From: Druceiella hillmani | Taxonomy: Eukaryota > Arthropoda > Insecta > Lepidoptera > Hepialidae | Assembly (NCBI GenBank): GCA_039881145.1 | Contig: JAYKKI010000029.1 | Span: 25,834,001-25,898,000, forward strand | Length of the DNA stretch: 64,000 nucleotides | Reading direction: 5' to 3' | In this document: one piece after another, positions 36,201 to 44,700 of the stretch | Layout of the letters: every line of letters starts with the position of its first letter | Position numbering within the stretch: the first letter of the stretch is position 1 | Translations under genes and position numbers: made by a program | The notes under the pieces: generated by a model | Told to the model about the DNA's origin: nothing | Seen by the model: the letters and a program-made list of their open reading frames with translations, nothing else | Database searches by the model: none

Positions 36201-38938
36201 GTAAAAATTTTCTGAAATTTGGTCATAAAAGTAAAATATGACAACATACATGTCATCAGTGGTATAATGAATTAAGTCACAAGCGACTCGAGCACCCGAT
36301 ATCAGGTGCGAAATTCAAGGTCTTACTCGTCGACTTCTTGAACAACAAAATAAAACAATTATGAAAGGTTTAAGTGCTTTTTCGCGAAGTGTTAGATATA
36401 AGTAATACCACATTAGCTCATTTTACTATGTTGTTGCAAAGCTAAACGTTAAAAATAAATTACTGAATTTGCTTGTTTACCATTTTGAAATTCCACGTTT
36501 GTTTCTGAAAACTGTCCATAGTAGATGGAACAACAAGCGAGCTAAGTTTGTATAATATTTTATATTACATGTGAAAATAATTTGTATATATTGAAGATTA
36601 TGCTTATTTCATTTGTTTCATGAAACATCAACAATTCACTCGATTTATGGATGTTGAATTCACACATACTCAAGTATGCCAAGAAAAAAGGGTAGTATTA
36701 ATTTCCAAAGTAATTATAATTATAATATTACATTTTTCCAGTGGGAAACATTTTATTCTAGAATCTGTATATTGTGTATTTTGTGATAAAGTAATTAAAA
36801 AATATGTTTCTAATACTTGGAAGATATTTCATGCTTTCACTGTTCAATAAATAGTTTGTTTGCGGCGACTATCATAAAAAAAATTTTCCTTTTAACATCT
36901 CGCATAAAATGCGCCATGGACAAATAGTTTATGATTAATTTTAAAATTCTTACACTTATCAAACAAAGTACAATATTTTTTTTGCTCTTTCTATATATTT
37001 CCGAGATTAGATATGTATAAATTCAATTCAATTCAAGTGGTAAATACTATTTCAGCCAATTTTGTAATAATTTATAATTTTATTTTTACTTAAATTACAC
37101 CACTATTTTCATAATTTTATACCAAATTCCTCAAACAAGTTGTAAAATAAAATGATAATTAGTTTCACTGTAACAATTTTTTGCGCGGCCAAAGATATAT
37201 TGTTTCGACATGTCATTTTTTTTCATTATTGATGATTCTTTGTCATGTATTTGTATGTACTTTGGATTTATATAAGTTTTAACATTTCTTGTGAAAATTT
37301 ATTTGGGTTTTTTTACAAAATAGTTTTTTATCTGCCAAAGTTCACAAAATATTGCCAAATGGTTGAAAATCGGGTGAGAAATAGGTCTTTTGAAAATTTG
37401 ATAAAATTTTTTGATATCTCTTTATATATTCATAAATAAAAAGTTATTTCAACACTTAGGAGATTTCATTACTATTCGAAATTATATAGTTGTAGATAGC
37501 TGTAACTGAAGTAATTTCTGCAATTAGTTGATAATTAAATTTTGCACGCACATGTCGCGTGTTTGCCGGGCACTAAAGGGATTAATAAATAAGAATGTAT
37601 ACAGTATACTATTTATTTAATAACCAACCTGGTATGCTAACTCATGAGTGGGTGTCAGTACAAGTGCAAATATTCCATATGGATCCTCGGCCAAATCTTG
37701 CAAAATTGGCAGTGCAAACGCAAACGTTTTCCCTGATCCTGTCTTAGCGCCTCCCATGCAGTCTGCACCGTCAAGGATGCTTCGAATACAGCCAGCTTGT
37801 ATGGGCGTCGGAGTGCTAATACCTTTCAACAATTTAATTTATGACATGAATAGAAACTTCAACCTAAAGTATAGGCATTCTATTATCATAAGCCATTTCC
37901 ACAAAGCCAAAAATATTTTACATATATATAATAATTTGTCTACCTTATTTAGTTACTACTAAGCTTAAAACATTCTTCAAGTAAGTTTGGAACAGATAAT
38001 AAAAATGTTAATTATGTTATGTAATTTTAATTGTCCTTAATATGCATTATGATAAAAAACACGAATCAAGTGGGAAAGGAATTTGAAAGAGGACACATGA
38101 AATTAGTAACTACGCTCTAAGTGTTCTATCTCGGAAATATGCTGGCTGAAAATCGTGTAGGTAGCCATGAACATTTATTCTTATTAATTATGTAAAATCG
38201 TATCAATTCAGAATATAGACTGTAATCTGACCCTTATTGAAGAGATACAAAGAAATCCCAGAGTACATAATAAAACATTTATTTTGCTATACCACTCAAT
38301 TATGTTTCTGAAGATTTTTGAAGTGTGACAAATTTTAAAATAATTGGAAGAGCCTGTCGAACATACTTTTAGTTACGGCTATTATATTTCTGGTGCAGAT
38401 AACTATATATTCAGATATAAACTTATAGCATATCTGAGAATAAATATAAGCAATACTACAAGGTATTGTCGACAATAACGGTATAGGGAACAAGTGTAAA
38501 TTAACGATTTTTATTAAAATAATCTTAAGGGGCTAATAATCCTAATTTTCGTTAAATATTTTATTTTTTATGTATATTTTCTTTTCTGAAGTTAAAATTT
38601 CACTATACATAAACTAAACTTATACCAAATAAGCAATTTCGAACACCTCTTTAAGCTTATCAAAATTGTTAGCTTGAGCCTAAAAGAAACGTGTTGGATC
38701 AAAAGAAAAGTGTTATTTAACGGGTCAATCAATGCCCTATATGAGTAAAAATACAAAATGAAAAAGATATGAAATCACATCATCGTGAATAAGAAGAAAT
38801 AAAACGGAAGTTACTTACAAATATAGATGTAATTTCATTATGGTTCTAAAAATACTAACCCAACGATGATAACTGCTTGATGAGCCATAATTTGACACCT
38901 AACTCTTCAAAACTTTTTTCATTTTTTACTTCCATCAT
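10594..38938 (-). CDS. Dbp45A: DEAD-box ATP-dependent RNA helicase, Dbp45A/DDX49 orthologue (nine exons)
   Basis: DDX49/Dbp8/Dbp45A helicases are nucleolar and act in ribosomal RNA processing (family knowledge). In minus-strand order the exons are 38938-38860, 37822-37629, 32751-32540, 30925-30790, 27628-27459, 18506-18279, 17910-17783, 14198-14045 and 10936-10594. All borders are GT/AG and all phases match. The total is 1644 bases, i.e. 547 residues plus stop, close to the family length. All DEAD-box motifs are present in order: the Q-motif region ending [51 protein letters not shown] and [11 protein letters not shown] basic Lys-rich tail follows. Odd points are His instead of the usual Arg in motif Ia and Asn instead of Asp in motif V. 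Introns total over 26 kb and are full of transposons. Confidence 0.96.
11270..12911. mobile_element. piggyBac-derived foldback element
   Basis: Two long inverted arms run at about 11270-11780 and 12300-12880. Clear pairs are ttgctaactaaaac at about 11400 against gttttagttagcaa at about 12740, and aacctcttactagtc near 11753 against gactagtaagaggtt near 12315. On the minus strand, 12120-12310 encodes a start like a piggyBac transposase N-terminus (MSILEE, a stop, then [20 protein letters not shown]). The left arm repeats the beginning of that reading frame. It sits in the last Dbp45A intron. The exact ends and a TTAA target site were not identified. Confidence 0.6.
12120..12312 (-). pseudogene. 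piggyBac-like transposase N-terminal fragment
   Basis: The reading starts MSILEE with a TAG shortly after, then [30 protein letters not shown] and [13 protein letters not shown]. Acidic N-termini with IxPP and LTDED-type blocks are typical of piggyBac transposases. The catalytic domain is absent. Confidence 0.5.
14045..14198 (-). CDS. Dbp45A: Dbp45A exon 8 (C-terminal extension)
   Basis: The acceptor is tttcgtag at 14200-14199 and the donor gtgaga. It encodes [20 protein letters not shown], then [18 protein letters not shown] and GLDPDMMEE, matching the DDX49 C-terminal extension. The acceptor lies 9 bp from a mariner insertion, so the mariner end must supply the branch-point region. Confidence 0.92.
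14210..15154 (-). mobile_element. mariner transposon, internally deleted
   Basis: The terminal inverted repeats are ttgggttggctaataag at the left and, reversed, ttaggttggctagtaag at the right, each flanked by TA. At 945 bp it is shorter than a full mariner of about 1.3 kb. Minus-strand fragments of transposase are readable in three pieces: the N-terminal HTH part ([20 protein letters not shown], about 14850-14960), the catalytic part ([16 protein letters not shown], about 14680-14740) and the C-terminus ([14 protein letters not shown] with [10 protein letters not shown], 14397-14560). Frames are broken, so it is dead. It lies directly against the acceptor of Dbp45A exon 8. Confidence 0.9.
15264..15432. 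repeat. (TA)n microsatellite
   Basis: About 170 bases of TA repeat with a few G interruptions near 15310-15345. Confidence 0.97.
15830..16930 (-). pseudogene. Tc1/mariner-superfamily transposase fossil
   Basis: Read on the minus strand across several frames: [68 protein letters not shown] and [13 protein letters not shown]. This order, with a W-I/T-GR-GPI block and a SPDLTPLDFF block, is that of insect Tc1-like transposases related to the element at 24101-25431. Many stops and frame changes are present. I did not find terminal repeats. Confidence 0.75.
17195..17265 (+). mobile_element. Probable LINE 3'-end fragment
   Basis: It contains gggagaggcctatgtccag followed by tggtggacgg, a sequence often seen at the 3' ends of insect RTE-type LINEs. 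Recognition is from memory and short. Confidence 0.35.
17783..17910 (-). CDS. Dbp45A: Dbp45A exon 7 (motif VI)
   Basis: The acceptor is gttgcag and the donor gtaata. It encodes [18 protein letters not shown] and [14 protein letters not shown]. Confidence 0.93.
18279..18506 (-). CDS. Dbp45A: Dbp45A exon 6 (motif V)
   Basis: The acceptor is aaaccag and the donor gtgagc. It encodes [37 protein letters not shown] and NEYIHR. The Asn in ATNVAARG replaces the usual Asp. Confidence 0.95.
18800..19125. repeat. Degenerate tandem repeat, period about 118 bp
   Basis: Three diverged units start near 18816, 18934 and 19053. Each holds a 'tcctgat-tgca-act-tcttaaatcatgagactt...agtggttttaaat' pattern. Further weaker repetition runs to about 19370. 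Confidence 0.55.
19462..19671 (-). CDS. Small ORF of unknown function in a Dbp45A intron
   Basis: This 69-codon frame opens [20 protein letters not shown] and closes [12 protein letters not shown]. Its composition looks protein-like rather than AT-noise: it is mixed, with a hydrophobic segment [12 protein letters not shown] recognise no family, splice partner or promoter. It sits on the same strand as Dbp45A in the intron between exons 6 and 5. It could be a nested gene, an exon of one, or chance. Confidence 0.25.
   Translation of the reverse strand: MGHGKFFPVNSFVMLEQFDGNIKEVDMILQAPIKESFVLNAPLNVILVCSKPRLVTHNYFRAFNASSIV
21734..21818. repeat. Twin GC-rich palindromes
   Basis: First palindrome: atggcga/tcgccat at 21734-21751 with a 4-base centre. 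Second: gcgtggcgac/gtcgccacgc at 21797-21818 with a 2-base centre. They share a core but differ by matched base-pair changes. Confidence 0.7.
23580..24099 (-). repeat. Dispersed repeat, copy A (inner part)
   Basis: Reverse-complement similarity to about 53800-54110, for example gggattacttttcata and tgcaattttaaaatat. It appears separated from its other half (25620-25895) by the Tc1-like element. Confidence 0.65.
24101..25431 (-). mobile_element. Tc1-like DNA transposon, nearly full length, inactivated
   Basis: The ends are cagggtgtccagtggcagat and, reversed, caggatgtccaatggcagat. Each is flanked by TA, and the total is 1331 bp. A minus-strand transposase fills it. The N-terminal HTH half is at 25327-25067 ([30 protein letters not shown]). 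The catalytic half is at 25101-24631 ([39 protein letters not shown]). It continues past a stop to [19 protein letters not shown]. Breaks are a frameshift near 25070-25100, a TGA after ERYGQM and a frameshift near 24480. Confidence 0.9.
24200..25327 (-). pseudogene. Tc1-like transposase with stop and frameshifts
   Basis: The catalytic motifs FSDEAHF (first Asp) and FQQDGATPH (second Asp) are visible, but the frame is interrupted at least three times. Near its 3' end (24253-24300) an 18-base unit tcgagtctaacactctct is tandemly repeated. This element belongs to the DDE/D transposase superfamily. It is an insect genomic parasite, not a host gene. Confidence 0.88.
25498..25620. repeat. Alternating purine-pyrimidine (CA/GC/TA) tract
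   Basis: Imperfect CA repeats with CG and TA steps, including a 7-bp inverted repeat gattgcg/cgcaatc, ending in (CA)n and tgtgtg. Confidence 0.85.
25620..25895 (-). repeat. Dispersed repeat, copy A (outer part)
   Basis: The reverse complement closely matches 53045-53330, sharing gcggtcgcggtgaag, ggtggagggggcaccgc and accagcagaataaattta. No coding function is recognised. It is a non-autonomous interspersed repeat. Confidence 0.85.
27459..27628 (-). CDS. Dbp45A: Dbp45A exon 5 (start of helicase domain 2, motif IV)
   Basis: The acceptor is attttag and the donor gtaggt. It encodes [33 protein letters not shown] and VIVFTDTK, all typical of DDX49 proteins. Confidence 0.92.
28857..28925. repeat. 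Short tandem duplication in a Dbp45A intron
   Basis: The block gtgtaatttaaaaatta followed by ttaaaatagat occurs twice, about 35 bases apart. Confidence 0.8.
29170..29410. repeat. 121-bp tandem duplication, almost perfect
   Basis: Units begin at 29171 and 29292 and share the whole run from taatttagaaataaatg to gcaagtgaagaaaa. I see no substitution, which points to a recent event. Confidence 0.93.
30790..30925 (-). CDS. Dbp45A: Dbp45A exon 4 (SAT motif)
   Basis: The acceptor is atttcag and the donor gtttgt. It encodes [14 protein letters not shown] and [14 protein letters not shown]. The donor is weak but the phase fits on both sides. Confidence 0.9.
31552..31845. repeat. Three-unit tandem repeat in a Dbp45A intron
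   Basis: Units share gacctta(a/g)actaacagct, aataatgcgcaattcag and gatagctaacaactgt. There is an extra partial unit near 31725. Confidence 0.88.
32540..32751 (-). CDS. Dbp45A: Dbp45A exon 3 (motif Ib/GG, MPGR, DEAD box)
   Basis: The acceptor is ttaacag and the donor gtgagt. It encodes [36 protein letters not shown] and LVLDEADR, where the last arginine is split by the intron. Confidence 0.95.
33203..33268. repeat. (TA)n microsatellite
   Basis: About 65 bases of TA repeat with one G interruption. Confidence 0.95.
34235..34281. repeat. Perfect 17-bp hairpin
   Basis: Arms gaattacacttcataag (34235-34251) and cttatgaagtgtaattc (34265-34281) with a 13-base loop, in a Dbp45A intron. Confidence 0.85.
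35606..35773. repeat. Long hairpin with 55-bp arms
   Basis: Arms at 35606-35660 and 35719-35773 pair at 54 of 55 positions, separated by a 58-base loop. It lies in a Dbp45A intron and would form a stable double-stranded RNA if transcribed. Confidence 0.93.
37629..37822 (-). CDS. Dbp45A: Dbp45A exon 2 (Q motif, motifs I and Ia)
   Basis: The acceptor is ttgaaag and the donor gttggt. It encodes [20 protein letters not shown] and [12 protein letters not shown]. Its frame is closed upstream by an in-frame stop, so the exon must start after that stop. Confidence 0.95.
38860..38938 (-). CDS. Dbp45A: Dbp45A exon 1 (start codon)
   Basis: It begins with two consecutive ATG codons (38938 and 38935) and encodes [18 protein letters not shown], the upstream part of the Q motif. 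The donor is gttagt. The spacing from the aromatic residue to PTPIQ matches DDX49 proteins once spliced to exon 2. Confidence 0.85.
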
Positions 38939-39290
38939 TTTTAATAAAAAAACATTTTAATGTTCTATGCTTTATAATTTATCCTTAAATGCTCAAACAC
39001 GTGTACTACAAGTCACATACTAAACCACAAAACAGATACGGTACTAAACGTGTACGAACTTAAATGTCAAAACAACACAAACCTTGACATAACTTGACGT
39101 TTGCGCTTTTTAATTTAAAATGGCTAGTTCCATTGGGTTCATGCATGGCTGATTATTATAATAATAATCGGCTATGATTTTGTTTTAAACAATTTTGGAA
39201 AGTTTTAATGTAAGATAATGGGCAAATAATAGACAGCTTGGGCAAATAATAATAGACACCTCTCCAATGACGACGTATATACTTTTAAAC
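38939..39290. promoter_or_regulatory. Upstream region of Dbp45A
   Basis: This holds the 5' flank of Dbp45A. No TATA box or clear initiator is visible. A short plus-strand frame ATGGCTAGT at 39119 ends after 11 codons and is not called as a gene. Confidence 0.35.
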
Positions 39291-39293
39291 AGA

Positions 39294-39382
39294 GTGGGTT
39301 TACTTCATATAAATATTTCGATTGTAACGCGAAAGCCTCTGCGAAATCTTTCGCACACACAATATATAGATATATATTGTGT
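39294..39382 (+). repeat. Dispersed flanking repeat, left half
   Basis: It matches about 47750-47835 (ttacttcata-aaatatt, aacgcgaaagcc, ttcgcacacac/ttcacacacg). Its continuation is found on the far side of the transposon stack at 47286-47365, which matches 47835-47920. The hAT-like element therefore split it. Confidence 0.65.
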
Positions 39383-40001
39383 GATTACATTAGGGATGGC
39401 ATAAATAGCATTTAGCATGCTATGCTAAATGCTAATTACAAAATACGTGTTAGCATGCTATTTACATTTAGCAACTAATGCTAACATGCTAAATGCTATT
39501 TAAGTATTAACTGTGGATGTAGCATAACCGATACGTTGTTATAGCAGATTGTTTACTTTTGGTCGTTACAATATTATTTACATCGTGTAGAAAGCTGAGT
39601 GCGGGGTATTGTTTTAGGAGGATATAACTACTAAATAAATATTATTCATATATTAATTGATTGAAAAATGATACAGTAACGGCATAACTCTTTAGTTCAT
39701 TACTATAAGTATACGTTTAACGTTGTAAATTTCTAGTGATTGTTTATATCTAAAATTATATCATAGGTTTAAAATTAAAGATTACTTTAATAGTTATACA
39801 TAAAAAATTATTTGCAACTTTAATTATTGTCTTTACATTTTAGTTTGTGTTTTAATTTTTTTACCATAAATTGATTCCCCTTAATCAATTGTGAAAGTAC
39901 TCTAGTCTTAATTATATTTTTTTAAACTTGAAAATGAGAAGATGAAGCTATCGTTGACGTAGCTTCATCTTTACGAAGTCTCTCCGATAGTGTCTCCGAT
40001 A

Positions 40002-40140
40002 AGAGTTGCCATATGTAACCTATGTAAAAAACATTTGCTTACAAGTCGCCCATAACGAATTTAAAAACACATTTAAGGTTTAAGCACCTATCTGTATATA
40101 CAACGCCTTTAACCCAACTACAAGAGAACGAATAAAGTGA
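40002..40140 (+). pseudogene. BED-type zinc finger fragment of a hAT transposase
   Basis: One frame reads RVAICNLCKKHLLTS, then after a break NLKTHLRFKHLSVY. CxxC followed by H-x4-H with the NLKxHL block is the BED finger found at the N-terminus of hAT transposases. The frame is broken. Confidence 0.6.
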
Positions 40141-40909
40141 TAAACATTCCGAGCAGGCTTCTATATCCACTAATATTCAGGACTCTGAGGCTGAAACCAT
40201 TATAGATCTGTATCTACTGTCATTATTTAGTAATCCCTTAGAAGGATCAACTATTTTTATTATTTAGTAATAATAAGAGAAGGATCAAACATTTTTAAGT
40301 AACAAATATATTGTCAACATGTAAATACTTAATAAACACATGAAGAGGTGACGAAATAATTAAATAAGTTTATAAACATCTTGCATGTTTTAAAGTGACT
40401 AATGTAAGTTTATAATTGTAATATATTTCCAACCAACTCTACGCCAAACCATTCCAAAGGAATTCGAATAAGCAATCATTTATTGTCCATTCACTTTTAT
40501 GCCAAGATGTTATCTGCTAATATTTTAAAACCCGTCCAAATGTTTTTAGAACACTTGTAAAGATGCAAGTACAAATAATAAACAAAAACTTCGCCGCTAT
40601 TGTTTATATTAACGCACGAAACCCCTGACATGCGTTTATCCCGACAACACGTAAGCACCAGGACTTTCGAATTTAGAGGTTGACATCAGAACCTCATTTA
40701 ATATTTTCAGTTGTTCAGATATTTTTAAAACATAGGTATATTCTTACCATCCTTAACATAAAAGCATGATAGTTGAGATAGCTGCGTGATTTTTATCGCC
40801 ACCTTTTTACGTTAATGATTTTATAGAATTAAAAATTGAAAATAAAATTGCCTTAGTTTTCATACGAGTTGTTTATGCAGTTTTAACTGTTAAATGCAAT
40901 ATTTGTCAT

Positions 40910-41432
40910 AGCCCAGTGAAATTAGGTAAAAAAAGGGGTCAACCTCGGAATGAAAGATAATAAGCTGGAAATTGGTAAAAACCTTTGTTTTGTCGCCCTA
41001 AATATTGTCTCAAAAGTCACAAATGCTATCGTGTCCGCGTCTTAAGATATTGAAGGTCAAAGGTCACAAAAAACGAAACGAATTTTTCGCGAATATCTCG
41101 GTTCCTATTGCTTAAATGATATTTTCACCTATCATAAAAGTTGTAGAGTATAAAATTCTCTACAACTTTTGTCTAAACTTTTTTTTTTATACGATCAACC
41201 GTTTTTGAGGTAGAGCGCGAAGAGTGCGGAGCGTACAGTCATATATGAGCTAATGCAGGTTCAAGCGTGAGTTACGGTTATCAGTACGTTGTATAAAGTC
41301 AATTATTGACAAAAAAATTATAATTATTAAGCAATGCCCATTATTTCTGTACTTATTATTAATTATTTATATTTAATTATTCAACTATAGTATATTATTA
41401 ATTCTGGATTATCTATTTTAGTTATATTTTAA
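40910..41432 (+). repeat. Left terminal inverted repeat
   Basis: It pairs with 46346-46861. It contains a 13-bp hairpin at 41136-41170. Confidence 0.92.
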
Positions 41433-41762
41433 GTTAAAACGACATTATATATGTTTCCTTTAAAACGTGTAAATTTTTAAATACTTATATAACTGGAAAT
41501 ACTTGTCCCTACCCTATGATCATTTCTATTTATAGCCGGGACGGATGTTCTATTGTATTCAAGGTCACTTTCTCTTTTAGGGGACCACTTTGTATTATAA
41601 GAACCCTACGTATTGTAAGACCCCTAAGTGCGAGTGAGCACGGTATATACTCGCACGTTTTATGGTTTCGTGTGCAGTGAGATATTGTGTTTAGTATAGT
41701 CTAGATTATTCGTTAGTTTGAAATTGTATTTTCACAACGACGGACGTACGGTTTTAAGAGCT

Positions 41763-44700
41763 ATGGCTGATTTCTGTTTTATATGTGATAGGTCACTTTC
41801 AGAAGGTGTTTCTGTGAATGTCGTACGTGGTTTACAAACTTTAAGAACTGCAAGTATTGAAAGGAATGATGGACATATAAACTATTTAAATACTTTAAGT
41901 TCTGTAAATGTGCATTCCGAGTGTCGAAAAGTGTACACTAGCAAAAATGTTATTGCTGCATCGAAACGACGCACAGAAGAGGGTGAACCTTCAATGTCAA
42001 GTGCACCTCGTAAAAAAAGAAATGAACCGTTTGATTTTGAAAAATTTGTGCTTATTTTGTAGCCATGAGGCTAATGAAGCAGCAGAAAGGAAAAAAAACA
42101 TAAGTATAGACGGACAATAAGTAATGTAAGTACTCTTGCATTCAAAGACAACGTAATTAAGAAAGCAGAAGAACGAAACGATTCCTTTGGAGAACTAATA
42201 AAGGAACGTATACTTTACGAGTATGATTTGATCGCTGCTGAAGCAAAGTATCATACTATTTGCTATACCAACTTTTTAACCCGTGTACCATCTGCAGATA
42301 AGAACCCTTGCCAAGATGATCGAGTCACTCAAGCAATGAAGGAGAGTTTTAGTTATATAGAAAATAATGCAGATTCTCAATTTACTTTGAAAGAGCTTAA
42401 AGATGTCCCTACAGAGTACATGCCCGACGATAAGACAATTATTAAAAAACTACAACAAAAGTATTTAACTGATATAATAATCACCAAAAAAATAGGATCA
42501 TTTACAATTATATCCTTCCGTGATACACAGGTTAATGTATTATCAAAAGCTTGGTACGAAAATAAAAAAAGCACTCCTGCAGAAGAGCGTTTACGGATTG
42601 TAGAAGCTGCTGCGGCTATTATTAGGGAAGATATTAGATCATCTGTCGTTGAAACGAAGACGTATCCACCACCGAATAAAATGCTAGATGGTATTAATGA
42701 AGAAATACCAAAAACATTATCACATTTTTTGGAAGAAATTATATTAAAAAATAGAAAAGAAGAAGTAGATCATTTCAAAACGAAATGCACATCTATCAGT
42801 CACGCAATAATGTCTTCGATACGAGAACGGTCATTTTCGTCACAGCTACTATTAGGCCTTTCTGTATTTCTTCACAGAAGATATGGATCCAAAAAATTAT
42901 TGGATGTTTTATCAAATTTAGGATTTGCTGCATCATATAGTAATACCTTACAGTATGAAGTTTCAGCAGTTTACCATCCACAGCCTCGTATTTTATCATC
43001 AGAGTCAGGTGCGTTGGTACAATATGTTGGAGACAATGCAGATATTAATGTCAGTACTCTTGACGGTAATAATACTCTTCACGTTATGGGAATGATAAAA
43101 ATAGTTACTCCGAAAGATGCTGTGATTTATGATGATCGCATAAAAAAATGTACAACTAAACCAAGTGCAAAGGAGTTGGCAACAATATCACATGTATCTC
43201 TTTTAGCATATGAAAAGCCAGTTGTACCTGGGTATAGCAAGATTCAAGTTCAAAATGTACATGATGATCAAGTACTAATTGAAAAAAAAATTAATGCAGT
43301 TGATTTTTTGTGGTTATATGGAAAATGGAAGAATTTTTCACCGTTGCCAGGATGGAATGGCTATCTTGAACAACTTACGGAAAATAATAAGAATTTTTCA
43401 ACTTCTCAGGTTATATTTCTACCTTTCATTGATCATCCTGCCAGTAATTTCGACACAATTTATACCACTTTACATTGTGCTATAAATATTGCCAAGTCAC
43501 ATCAACAAAAAACGTGCATAATTACATTTGATCAACCCCTGTACTCTAAAGCACGTGAAATGGTTGCTGCGTCAGATACAAACTCAGACTTGTCTAAAAC
43601 AGTTGTCAAACTAGGAGGATTTCATATGCTCATGTCTTTTCTTGGATGCATAGGATATGTAATCGACAGTAGTGGTCTCAAGGAAGCTTTAAGCACAATA
43701 TATGCTACAAATTCGGTCGACAAAATGTTGAATGGTCACGCTTATGCAAGAAGTATCAGAGGTCATACATTATTACGACTCGCGTTATCAATGAAGATTT
43801 TTGAAGAGATGAAGATTGAAGGTTGCGTGTTAGATGAGTTAATTGAACAGATAACTAGTCGCCATGTTTCCTACGAAGATGTTGAAGGATGTATGACTAG
43901 CTCGAACTCGTTAATTGATCAATTTCAGGATAAACTTAATTAATTAAAAGCTCGAGGTCCCACAGCACAGTTATGGGCGCAATACTTTGAAATGGTATCA
44001 ATAGCCCTAGATTTCATTCGCGCTGAAGGACTGGGCCTTTTTAAAGAACATTTGGATGTAGTGCGAAAAATGCTGCCGTATTTTCATGCTGGTGGTCATT
44101 TCCTATATGCGAAATCAGCTCATTTGTATCTTCAAGATATGATAAAACTGGAGGAGACAATGGATGAACAGACTTTTGAGAACTTTAAAAACGGATTCTT
44201 TACTGTAAAACGAACTGAAAAATTTAATTCTGGTACATGGACAGACATGGTAATCGAGCAAAGTCTTATGAAATCTATGAAGACAGAAGGAGGAGTATCT
44301 CGAGGCCGAAGTACACAAGAAAGTGTTCTATGTAAGTGGGTATATGGTATGTATGCCACGAATACAATTTGTGAAGAAATTGAACGGTTTTGTAAAATTT
44401 CCTTCGATTCTGTAGACCAACATGTTGATGCTAGAGATTCACGAATAAAAAGGGATAATACTGATGTAAATAAGCTGGTTGATTGGTTTACGCTTCATAA
44501 TCCCTTTCCAAATACGAATCAGTTGGTATCCTTAGCTTCAGGAATTGTTGGAAATGACCAAATTAATTGTCACAGAGCCCATGAAATCGGATTTCAATCT
44601 ATGGTAAAGATAACTGGTTTGAACTTTAATGAGATAAAGTTAAAACGCGTCGATAAGGTTTTACCGCTTTCAGCCGTTAACAAATCTGTCAAAATTAATG

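Noticed and set aside
37823..37832. Extension of Dbp45A exon 2 upstream to include LLK
   Set aside because: No AG acceptor lies before it and an in-frame TAA is just upstream. The [10 protein letters not shown] spacing after splicing at 37822 fits the family better.
39119..39154. Head-to-head gene start opposite Dbp45A
   Set aside because: The frame closes after 11 codons with no donor site before the stop.
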